NCBI GenBank assembly: GCA_023487325.1
Contig: JAMDBS010000107.1
Location: 1 to 5,117, forward strand
Origin: Patescibacteria group bacterium
GTDB lineage: Bacteria; Patescibacteria; UBA1384; JAMDBS01
Length of the DNA: 5,117 bases
Direction of reading: 5' to 3'
Under the pieces are notes generated by a model. That model was not told where the DNA came from. It saw nothing but the letters and a program-made list of their open reading frames with translations, and did no database searches. Below, one piece after another: positions 1 to 5,116 of this stretch. The position numbers and the translations under genes were made by a program. Within the stretch, counting starts at the first letter, position 1; every line of letters begins with the position of its first letter.

Positions 1-917
1 ATCTTCCCACACCGAGCCCAACTCCCAGTCCCACACCTTCTTCGTCTCCTACACCTTCACCCTCTCCCAGCCCCACTCCGACCCCTTCCCCGATAAGTTA
101 TTCCTTCTCATGGAGACAACACGGGCTAAATAGTCCGAAAGGCATGAGCTACTGTTTGGCAACAGACAAAATCTATGTCACCAATTACGGAAATGGCAAT
201 ATTGCTATTTTTAAGACTAATGGCGATAGATTGCCTGATAGTGATAGTCTTCCGCGTGCTGTTTACAATTGCGGGACAGACTCGGCTGGAAATTTGTATA
301 TTACAACGGGGGCGTGGAAACACCTCTATAAAATGGACGGAAACGGAAAAAATGCTTCACTGATTGCCATGACAACCTATGACGGCAAAGATATCGCCGC
401 AGAATATGGCAATTATGTTGCCGTTTTAGAGACCTCCGATGGTATTGATGCATGGGTGGAGGTTTTTTACCAAGATGGCAACAGAGTCTATGTGCCGTGG
501 AAAATTGTCGGCGCAAATGGGGCCAGAAGTTTAGCACTTTGTCCTGATGGCTCAATTCTTATTGCCGATACCGACAACCACCGCTTGCTTCGTTACTCAA
601 TCAGTGGTGGTTGTCGGTATCGGCGATAGCGGTAACTGTCGAGTCCAGGTCTTTGATCAGAACTTCAATTTATTGACAAAGTTCGGGAGCCAAGGACATA
701 GTGAAGGACAATTCTGGGCTATGTATGGTATAGCTGTCGACAAGAATCAAAGCATTTATTCGTCTGATTTCACAGACAATAACATGCAAAAATTTACATT
801 AAACCCTTAGGTTGGCAGTTACCCCCTGCCGGATACAATCCCAATACCGGGAAAACAAAGTCGGCCGTTACCTTCTGGGAAGGCCAAATCTGGATTTATG
901 AGGTTCAGGAGATTTAA
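1..917 (+). pseudogene. NHL-repeat (beta-propeller) secreted protein, 5' partial, two frameshifts
   Basis: The reading frame is open from the left edge, so the true start lies upstream. It opens with a Pro/Ser/Thr linker (about bases 3-98) typical of exported proteins. NHL-type repeats follow: a blade with KIYVTNYGNGNIAIFKTNG near 168-224, one with NLYITTG near 291-311, one with DGSILIADTDNHRLLRY near 546-596, one with DSGNCRVQVFD near 625-657, and one with SIYSSDFTDNNMQKFT near 751-798. The frame stops at TAG 627, but homology continues in the +1 frame from about 601. That frame stops at TAG 808, and the original frame then resumes as LGWQLPPAGYNPNTGKT and runs to TAA 915-917. NHL propellers usually mediate protein or ligand binding outside the cell. 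Only about 19 codons separate the equivalent Asp residues of the DTDN and DSGN blades, against a usual 40-45, so a segment appears lost at the first frameshift. Either the gene is decayed or the assembly is wrong here; the sequence alone cannot decide. Confidence 0.8.
560..628. repeat. 26-position inverted repeat at the NHL frameshift
   Basis: Arm 560-585 pairs with 603-628 around a 17-nt loop (586-602). The central 19 bp (564-582 with 606-624) are perfect. The two mismatches, 563/625 and 583/605, would be G-U pairs in RNA. The left arm encodes the conserved ADTDNHR of one blade, and the right arm leads into GDSGNCR of the next blade in another frame. The arms lie exactly where the frame changes, so the structure is probably connected to the damage, through slippage, template switching or an assembly fold-back. 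Confidence 0.85.
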
Positions 918-948
918 AACCCCGAACTTCACCCACAGCACACACTTC

Positions 949-976
949 AAAACCCCGCTTTTCAGCGGGGTTTTTC
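949..976 (+). terminator. Intrinsic terminator of the NHL gene
   Basis: A perfect 11-bp stem (949-959 with 964-974, core CCCCGCT/AGCGGGG) closes a 4-nt loop and runs into TTTTT at 971-975. It lies about 30 bases after the reconstructed stop at 917, which supports 917 as the real end of the gene. The A-run on the left arm could let it work in both directions, although no facing gene is seen. Confidence 0.92.
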
Positions 977-989
977 TCTTGCCAAAATA

Positions 990-1018
990 TTGACAAATCT
1001 ACCATAAAAGCACAGAAT
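990..1018 (+). promoter_or_regulatory. Promoter copy 1 (TTGACA - 17 - CAGAAT)
   Basis: A consensus -35 TTGACA (990-995) is followed after 17 nt by CAGAAT (1013-1018), which matches four of six bases of TATAAT. The same two hexamers with the same spacing recur 147 bp downstream, which makes both more credible. Transcription would be expected to begin near 1024-1026, almost on the GTG at 1023 that opens a tiny hydrophobic frame. Confidence 0.6.
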
Positions 1019-1022
1019 TAGG

Positions 1023-1097
1023 GTGAAAAAATATAATATTTTGCTAATAGCTGCCCTTATATGGTTACTTATTGCTATAATATCGGTGAGCTTATAG
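1023..1097 (+). CDS. Possible 24-residue hydrophobic peptide or decayed signal-anchor gene
   Basis: A GTG codon at 1023, just after promoter copy 1, opens a frame reading MKKYNILLIAALIWLLI followed by seven residues and TAG at 1095-1097. Two lysines then about 20 hydrophobic residues look like a signal peptide or a single membrane anchor. After the TAG the same frame stays open as TDLRQKLIELYQVLTRL to TAA 1149-1151, so this could be a 42-codon remnant with an amber codon. No Shine-Dalgarno sequence has room, so translation would have to be leaderless. No family is recognised. It may be a real small membrane peptide, the relic of a lost gene, or chance in AT-rich DNA. Confidence 0.3.
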   Translation: MKKYNILLIAALIWLLIAIISVSL

Positions 1098-1136
1098 ACT
1101 GATTTGCGACAAAAACTTATAGAACTGTATCAGGTA

Positions 1137-1165
1137 TTGACAAGGTTATAAAAATAGCGCAGAAT
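1137..1165 (+). promoter_or_regulatory. Promoter copy 2, for the membrane protein gene
   Basis: TTGACA (1137-1142), a 17-nt spacer and CAGAAT (1160-1165) place the start of transcription near 1172. That gives a leader of about 27 nt containing the ribosome site GAAAGGA (1184-1190), 8 nt before the ATG at 1199. The repeat of this arrangement upstream supports it as a genuine promoter. Confidence 0.65.
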
Positions 1166-1198
1166 TAAGGTGAAGATAATATAGAAAGGATTAAAATT

Positions 1199-1807
1199 AT
1201 GAATTTTTGGATTATATTTTTTACGCTGTTCCTTTCCATCTTCCTAGCATTTATTGTTTTATTATTATTTATCAGACCATCAGTATTCATTTGGTTTCAA
1301 TTTAAAAAAGATGCTATTTCAAAATTATTTAGAATTAGAATAAAATATCTAATTTACGGTTTAATTTTTTGTATTTTGATTGCCGTTGTAGCGACCTGGA
1401 TTTTTTCATATTTTATTGGAAAAGCTAGTTCTATATCAATTAAAATAGTTCAGAATATTGCCCTATGGACGCCTTGGGTAACCTTATTAATATATTTTAT
1501 AATCCAATATTTTATGGAAATAACCGTTAGTAATGATCATAACATTTTGATGGCTAAGGGATTAACAAAAGATAATCTTCTAGATATTGTGGAAAAAGTA
1601 CTAATAAAGCAAAACATTAAACACAAAATCAATGGAGATATTATAACCCTACTCGATTCTGATACTACCCTTCGTTTTTTTTCTCCGCCAGAATTGTTTG
1701 CCGAGGTTCGTGGATCATGTATAAAATTTCAACCGCGTCATAATATTCCCAACTTTGAAAAACTTGTAGAAGATCTGACCGAAGAAATTAAAATAAAGCA
1801 AAAATAA
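1199..1807 (+). CDS. Membrane protein of unknown function, three predicted helices
   Basis: This 202-residue protein is not recognised as a known family. It has three hydrophobic segments, at about residues 3-25, 49-73 and 84-107. A basic loop (residues 36-49, rich in Lys and Arg) lies between the first two, so by the positive-inside rule the N terminus faces out and the C terminus faces in. Residues 108-202 form a soluble cytoplasmic part with mixed helix and strand character: an amphipathic stretch near DNLLDIVEKVLIKQN, then short strands around ITLLDSDTTLRFF, then a charged Glu/Lys-rich end. The start is set by GAAAGGA 8 nt before ATG and by promoter copy 2. The gene is a single-cistron unit closed by its own terminator. 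It is very AT-rich compared with both larger neighbours (about 23-30% GC in the lines I counted). It sits before a lipoprotein carrying a bacteriocin-like module, so a protective or export-related role is conceivable but unproven. Confidence 0.85.
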   Translation: MNFWIIFFTLFLSIFLAFIVLLLFIRPSVFIWFQFKKDAISKLFRIRIKYLIYGLIFCILIAVVATWIFSYFIGKASSISIKIVQNIALWTPWVTLLIYFIIQYFMEITVSNDHNILMAKGLTKDNLLDIVEKVLIKQNIKHKINGDIITLLDSDTTLRFFSPPELFAEVRGSCIKFQPRHNIPNFEKLVEDLTEEIKIKQK

Positions 1808-1838
1808 CAATTAATTTACAAGTAGTTCTTTAATAAAT

Positions 1839-1878
1839 AAAACCGATTTTGGCACTTAAACCAAAACATCGGTTTTTA
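1839..1878 (+). terminator. Intrinsic terminator after the membrane protein gene
   Basis: The left arm 1839-1852 (AAAACCGATTTTGG) pairs with 1861-1876 around an 8-nt loop, with a small bulge near 1867-1868, and ends in TTTTT (1873-1877). It lies about 30 bases after the stop at 1807. Confidence 0.85.
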
Positions 1879-1884
1879 TATAAT
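1856..1884 (+). promoter_or_regulatory. Possible promoter of the lipoprotein gene, overlapping the terminator
   Basis: A perfect TATAAT (1879-1884) lies directly after the terminator T-run and 24 nt before the ATG at 1909. The best -35 at 17-nt spacing is TTAAAC (1856-1861), only three of six matches, in the terminator loop. The -10 is convincing and the -35 is not. A start near 1891 would leave a leader of about 18 nt, just enough for the ribosome site. Confidence 0.35.
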
Positions 1885-1894
1885 CAAAAAGAAT

Positions 1895-1900
1895 AGGGAG
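1895..1900 (+). promoter_or_regulatory. Ribosome binding site deciding the lipoprotein start
   Basis: AGGGAG sits 8 nt before the ATG at 1909. The in-frame GTG at 1900 overlaps the last base of this site and has no site of its own, so ATG 1909 is the better start. It also gives a signal peptide that begins MKRAKN. Confidence 0.7.
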
Positions 1901-1908
1901 TGATTTGG

Positions 1909-4065
1909 ATGAAACGGGCGAAAAATTTAACTATGGGGATTCTGGTAATTATAGCGATGCTACTTGCGATTGGTTGTGGATCGGCCAGAAAAGATACGAT
2001 CGCTAATCCTAATTCTGCGCCAGCTATTTCTGGGGAAAATATTGAGCCAGATTATCAAGCCGTCAATATTGAACAAGAAACAACTAATTTTGCTGTAAAA
2101 AACGAGGATAATCGGCAGTTCTCTGAAGATATTATTGGCCGATACGACCACTATGTTAAACAGAATCCAGACGGAACGTACCGGCTAGAAATTCCCGAAT
2201 CTGCAAATATTAATTCTGCTAACAGGGCAGAAGAACTAAGGGTCGAAGAGATCATCAAAAAAACTAACGAATGGATATTGACCACTAGTAATTCTGCAAA
2301 AAAATATAAAATAAGAGAAAACGAAGGGTGGATACCTTACAAAGGCCTATATTACAGATGGCGTTGGTACGGCCTAGAAGTTTACTACCCACATGAAATT
2401 GTACAAAAACTAGCAGCAACGATTGGGGTTTCGGGGGGAACTTTAACGCTTGGTAGTTTGGGATTCGCTCTCTACAAATGGACGGGCGAAACACTAATGA
2501 TAGAACAGATAGCGTCTTCGGCGATCCCGCTATATACTAGTGCCGAGATAGCAGTTGCACATTTTGGTACCATTGCTGGTCTCGTTGTTGCTAGTGTAGC
2601 TATTACTGGTGTTGTGTTTGCTATCGGCCTTATCTCGTCTGATTCCGGTAATGGCGTAATCCAGCACATTGTTCCATGCCCACCATTGATTACCTGGCTT
2701 ACTTCTCCTGATTCCAACATTGCTCATGCCCAAGAACCAACAAACACCCCTCAACCTTCAATTAACAACGGCAGCCAATCCGGAAACGGGCAAAGCGACA
2801 ATTTAGCGCCCACTCCCGAATCAACCCCCACGATAGATAACTCGGTCTTTCTAGGGTGGCCGGGAAATCCCGATAGTTCCGTTGCTCCCGAGTATAATGA
2901 TTCCCATAAAAATCCCAATGATGAATTTTGGGTTGATATTTGGGCAAAGAATGAAGGTAATACCACTTGGGAAGGAGACAAATATTACCTACAAAACAAT
3001 TTTGCCGAAAAGGGTTTTGGAAATCTACCTGATCACATCTATCTCGATTACACAATCAAGCCTGGCGAAGTTTGGCATAAGCGTTTTACATTTACCTCTC
3101 CCAACGAATCGGGCCAATATAGACTTACTTGTCGTATAGGCAAAGATCCCCAAACCGAGTTTGGCAACTATATTAATTGGGATATTATTGTTACAGCAAA
3201 TAATAACTCGGTCTTTCTAGGGTGGCCATATACCCCGGAAAGTTCGGAAGCTCCCGAATTTAATAATCGGGTTAAGCTGCCAGGAGAAGAGTTCTGGATC
3301 GACTACGGAGTCAAAAACACTAGCAATAATATCTGGAAAAGCGGTTCCTATTACCTCTGGAATAATTTCAAAGGGAGAGGTTTTGGTGATTTTCCCGACC
3401 ACATTTACTTAGATCATGACGTAAAACCGGGCGAAGTGTGGATTACACGGTTTAATTTTCATGCACCGATCACTCCGAGCACTTCGCGTTTAACCTGCCG
3501 CATGGGAAAAGACCCTTATACTGAATTCGGTAATTATATCAATTGGGATATTATCGTAAATACTCCGATTCCCATACCGACACCTACCTCTACCCCCTCG
3601 CCAAGTCCAACTCCGACAATTGCCACCTATACATTTACCTTAACCGTCATCAACTACTTTGGCAGAGAGCCGATGCCCGGCGTCGTAGTAGTCTTTGACA
3701 GCAAAGAATATCTTACTGATGAACAAGGAAAATTTCAGTTAGATGTTCTTAAGGGGCAGTATAACCTCGAGGTCAAAAAAGAGGGTTTCATAACCCAGAC
3801 CACCAGCGTTGATATCACTGGTCCCTTAAAACAAACTATTGTCTTAAAGCCAACCACCCTGCCATCACCTTACTTTTTTACCTCGACTAAAACAGGAGAA
3901 AATTATTATCTCCATTTTGACGAGGTTACATTAAACGATGGCACAACGAAAAAAATCTATTATTTTTCCAAAGAAGCAGGCGGAGAAAACGCTTGCGACC
4001 TGCCTGAAGGATATACAGTTGAAGAAAATCCAAGGACAGGATTACCGATGCTAAGACGAATATAA
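1909..4065 (+). CDS. Multidomain lipoprotein: bacteriocin-like module, two NBR1-type Ig domains, regulatory-like beta domain
   Basis: This 718-residue exported protein has the following order from ATG 1909. Residues 1-22 are a signal peptide ending LLAIG before Cys23, an acceptable lipobox, so the protein is probably lipid-anchored on the outer face of the membrane. Residues about 70-255 resemble a module I recall from Gram-positive secreted bacteriocin-like proteins: YVKQNPDGTYRLEIP, a helical stretch, an aromatic motif YYRWRWYGLEVYY (148-160), two Ala/Gly-rich hydrophobic stretches (163-190, 198-242) and GNGVIQHIVP. A Gln/Ser/Pro linker follows (about 272-308). Residues 311-428 and 433-550 are two equal NBR1-type Ig-like domains, with PGEEFW, Trp after a strand, KPGEVW and FGNYINWDIIV. 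A Pro/Thr/Ser linker (552-570) leads to a carboxypeptidase-regulatory-like beta domain (about 572-646, GVVVVFDSKEYLTDEQGKFQ). The tail carries YYFSKE and GYTVEENPRTGLPMLRR. The role is unproven; adhesion or contact-dependent action outside the cell fits. The Ig and tail assignments are firmer than the bacteriocin link. Confidence 0.85.
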   Translation: MKRAKNLTMGILVIIAMLLAIGCGSARKDTIANPNSAPAISGENIEPDYQAVNIEQETTNFAVKNEDNRQFSEDIIGRYDHYVKQNPDGTYRLEIPESANINSANRAEELRVEEIIKKTNEWILTTSNSAKKYKIRENEGWIPYKGLYYRWRWYGLEVYYPHEIVQKLAATIGVSGGTLTLGSLGFALYKWTGETLMIEQIASSAIPLYTSAEIAVAHFGTIAGLVVASVAITGVVFAIGLISSDSGNGVIQHIVPCPPLITWLTSPDSNIAHAQEPTNTPQPSINNGSQSGNGQSDNLAPTPESTPTIDNSVFLGWPGNPDSSVAPEYNDSHKNPNDEFWVDIWAKNEGNTTWEGDKYYLQNNFAEKGFGNLPDHIYLDYTIKPGEVWHKRFTFTSPNESGQYRLTCRIGKDPQTEFGNYINWDIIVTANNNSVFLGWPYTPESSEAPEFNNRVKLPGEEFWIDYGVKNTSNNIWKSGSYYLWNNFKGRGFGDFPDHIYLDHDVKPGEVWITRFNFHAPITPSTSRLTCRMGKDPYTEFGNYINWDIIVNTPIPIPTPTSTPSPSPTPTIATYTFTLTVINYFGREPMPGVVVVFDSKEYLTDEQGKFQLDVLKGQYNLEVKKEGFITQTTSVDITGPLKQTIVLKPTTLPSPYFFTSTKTGENYYLHFDEVTLNDGTTKKIYYFSKEAGGENACDLPEGYTVEENPRTGLPMLRRI
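2839..3558 (+). repeat. Tandem duplication encoding two 118-residue Ig-like domains
   Basis: Units 2839-3192 and 3205-3558 are the same length with no gaps and lie 366 bp apart. Their proteins agree at about 73 of 118 residues by my count. Both begin NSVFLGWP and end TEFGNYINWDIIV. At DNA level the first 23 bases are identical, third codon positions included, while the middle has diverged. This suggests either recent gene conversion at the unit edge or selection on the DNA. Confidence 0.9.
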
Positions 4066-4092
4066 TTTTAGACAAACAACAAAAACAACCCG

Positions 4093-4120
4093 AAGGGTGC
4101 TTGAAAAGGCACCCTTTTTT
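4093..4120 (+). terminator. Intrinsic terminator after the lipoprotein gene
   Basis: An 8-bp perfect stem (AAGGGTGC 4093-4100 with GCACCCTT 4109-4116) closes an 8-nt loop and continues into a T-run to 4120. It lies 28 bases after the lipoprotein stop and 16 bases before the next ATG, so it separates the two genes. Confidence 0.9.
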
Positions 4121-4136
4121 CTTTAGACTAAAAATA

Positions 4137-4694
4137 ATGCAATATACAACAAATCCAAAATATAGACCCTTTTATCAAATGCCCTACTGTTGTGTGCCAG
4201 CAACCCTACAATGGATTTTGCATAGACACAATCTAGATATTTTAGATCAAGAGACTATCGGTGCCGAACTCGGGTTGTGCCTACCCGATAAAGCAAAAAC
4301 GATATTTCAGAACAAAAATATTATTTTTGTTGATAATGATGCTAAATTTCCATTTGGCACCCAGATAGAAAAGAAAAAATATTCTATTAATAAATTTTTC
4401 AAAAAATACCATGTAAAACTCAAAATATCAAAACTATATTATTTTTTGGACATAAACAAATTAGAAAAATTTATAATCAAAAATTTGCAAGATAATAATG
4501 ACATCATTCTAAGATATCATAATGAAAAATGTGGACATTTTTCTATTATTGCCAGCTATAATGATAAAACAAAAAAGGCAACTGTTGGAGATCCTGAAGC
4601 GCCTTTTTTTAGACAACTTACCTTAACACAAATATTAAATTCAACCTCGAATAAATTTGATGGGATAAAAAGAGGACTCTATGTTGTTAATTAA
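4137..4694 (+). CDS. C39-like cysteine peptidase domain protein
   Basis: This 185-residue protein has the landmarks of the C39/papain-fold group. PYCCVPATLQWIL near the N terminus matches the catalytic-Cys helix pattern (Cys19, in the place of C-G-P-A in C39 peptidases). CGHFSIIASYND gives His134, and TVGDPEAPFF gives Asp152. A conserved-looking FGTQI lies near residues 73-77. There is no signal peptide and no membrane segment, so the protein is probably cytoplasmic and, unlike bacteriocin exporters, has no fused ABC transporter. ATG 4137 is chosen because the longer TTG start at 4101 lies in the loop of the preceding terminator. No clear Shine-Dalgarno site precedes 4137, so initiation is unexplained. 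DNA is AT-rich (15-35% GC in counted lines), unlike the lipoprotein before it. It could be a peptidase or a related acyl- or peptide-transferase such as the BtrH-like group; the substrate is unknown. Confidence 0.75.
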   Translation: MQYTTNPKYRPFYQMPYCCVPATLQWILHRHNLDILDQETIGAELGLCLPDKAKTIFQNKNIIFVDNDAKFPFGTQIEKKKYSINKFFKKYHVKLKISKLYYFLDINKLEKFIIKNLQDNNDIILRYHNEKCGHFSIIASYNDKTKKATVGDPEAPFFRQLTLTQILNSTSNKFDGIKRGLYVVN

Positions 4695-4752
4695 ACCTAA
4701 TACTTCCCTTTGCGAATAGAGGAGAAATATTTTTTATTAAAAATAACTAATA

Positions 4753-4761
4753 TGATATAAT
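4753..4761 (+). promoter_or_regulatory. Extended -10 promoter for the four-helix-bundle gene
   Basis: TGATATAAT (4753-4761) is a perfect -10 with the TGn extension, which lets a promoter work without a good -35. The -35 position at 17-nt spacing (TTTATT, 4733-4738) is weak. A start near 4768 would give an 80-nt leader containing the whole GTTAC array. Confidence 0.55.
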
Positions 4762-4770
4762 AATAATGAC

Positions 4771-4840
4771 GCTCAGCGACTAAAAGTTACTTATAGTTAC
4801 AAATGGTTACTTGCTGAGTACATTAGTTACATAAGGTTGC
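4771..4840 (+). repeat. GTTAC motif array with exact 10-bp period
   Basis: GTTAC occurs at 4786, 4796, 4806 and 4826. Near-matches GCGAC (4776) and GTTGC (4836) fall in the same register; only the 4816 position breaks it (GAGTA, with AGTAC one base later). The spacing of about one helical turn would put a bound protein on one DNA face. An imperfect 6-bp inverted pair CTCAGC (4772-4777) and GCTGAG (4813-4818) brackets the first half. The array lies in the predicted 5' leader and ends just before the ribosome site. Confidence 0.75.
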
Positions 4841-4849
4841 GGGGGAGCA

Positions 4850-5116
4850 ATGAAGGCGTACGAAAGACTAAAATTTTATCAAAATATTTGCAAGATACGA
4901 AAAACAGTCTATAAGCTTTCAGAAAAATTTAATAAGCACATACGCTTAGTGAGTCAACTAAGAGATGCCGCTAGGTCAGCAAAACAAAATATCATAGAAG
5001 GATATAGTAAAGATTCGGCGGGCGAATTTCTGCATTCCATTAAAATCGCCAAAGGTTCGTTAAATGAGGCAGAAGGTGATGTAAACGACTGTTTTCGTAT
5101 CTTGCAAATATTTTGA
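4850..5116 (+). CDS. Four-helix-bundle (S23 / 23S rRNA intervening-sequence) protein, C-terminally short
   Basis: This 88-residue protein has the S23 signature: an amphipathic first helix (AYERLKFYQNICKIRKTVYKL), then LVSQLRDAARSAKQNIIEGYSK in helix 2, then GEFLHSIKIAKGSLNEAEGDVND in helix 3. Members are usually about 110-130 residues. This one stops at TGA 5114-5116 inside or just after helix 3, so helix 4 is missing. A frameshift at the TTTT near 5092-5095 or a true truncation could explain it, and the window ends one base later. The related Avd proteins assist diversity-generating retroelements, but no reverse transcriptase or template repeat is in view, so the role is unknown; most members form small multimers and are thought to bind nucleic acid. 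GGGGGAG (4841-4847) lies only 2 nt before the ATG, which is tighter than usual. Confidence 0.8.
   Translation: MKAYERLKFYQNICKIRKTVYKLSEKFNKHIRLVSQLRDAARSAKQNIIEGYSKDSAGEFLHSIKIAKGSLNEAEGDVNDCFRILQIF

Larger units (their letters stand above)
990..1175 (+). repeat. Imperfect direct repeat of a 39-nt promoter element
   Basis: Bases 990-1028 and 1137-1175 align without gaps at about 29 of 39 positions by my count. Identity is concentrated in the -35 (TTGACAA) and in the stretch around the -10 and start region (CAGAATTA then GGTGAA). The spacer is mostly diverged, apart from AAA/AGC-type remnants. This looks either like a duplicated promoter-plus-start segment or like one conserved promoter grammar used twice. 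Confidence 0.65.

Noticed and set aside
1095..1097. TAG recoded as a sense codon
   Set aside because: Only one case is seen in a doubtful mini-ORF, and no other frame here needs it.
1900..1908. GTG start for the lipoprotein at 1900
   Set aside because: It overlaps the ribosome site AGGGAG, which is correctly placed for ATG 1909.
126..3402. Several minus-strand reading frames of 61-97 codons
   Set aside because: All lie antisense to well-supported + strand coding sequence, lack ribosome sites and resemble no family.
4101..4136. TTG start for the C39-like peptidase at 4101
   Set aside because: It lies in the terminator loop, and the added residues are just the translated hairpin and T-run.
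4728..4745. Terminator after the C39-like gene (TATTTTT ... AAAAATA)
   Set aside because: The stem is 7 bp of A-T only with no following T-run, so it is expected by chance in this AT-rich spacer.
4771..4840. CRISPR array
   Set aside because: The repeats are 5 bp with 5-bp spacers, far below CRISPR dimensions, and no cas gene is present.
5114..5116. TGA read as glycine, as in some CPR lineages
   Set aside because: The long frames in this window contain no internal TGA over roughly 1,200 codons, which is not expected if TGA were a common Gly codon.
4850..5116. Diversity-generating retroelement with the four-helix protein as Avd
   Set aside because: No reverse transcriptase, template repeat or variable repeat is visible in the window.
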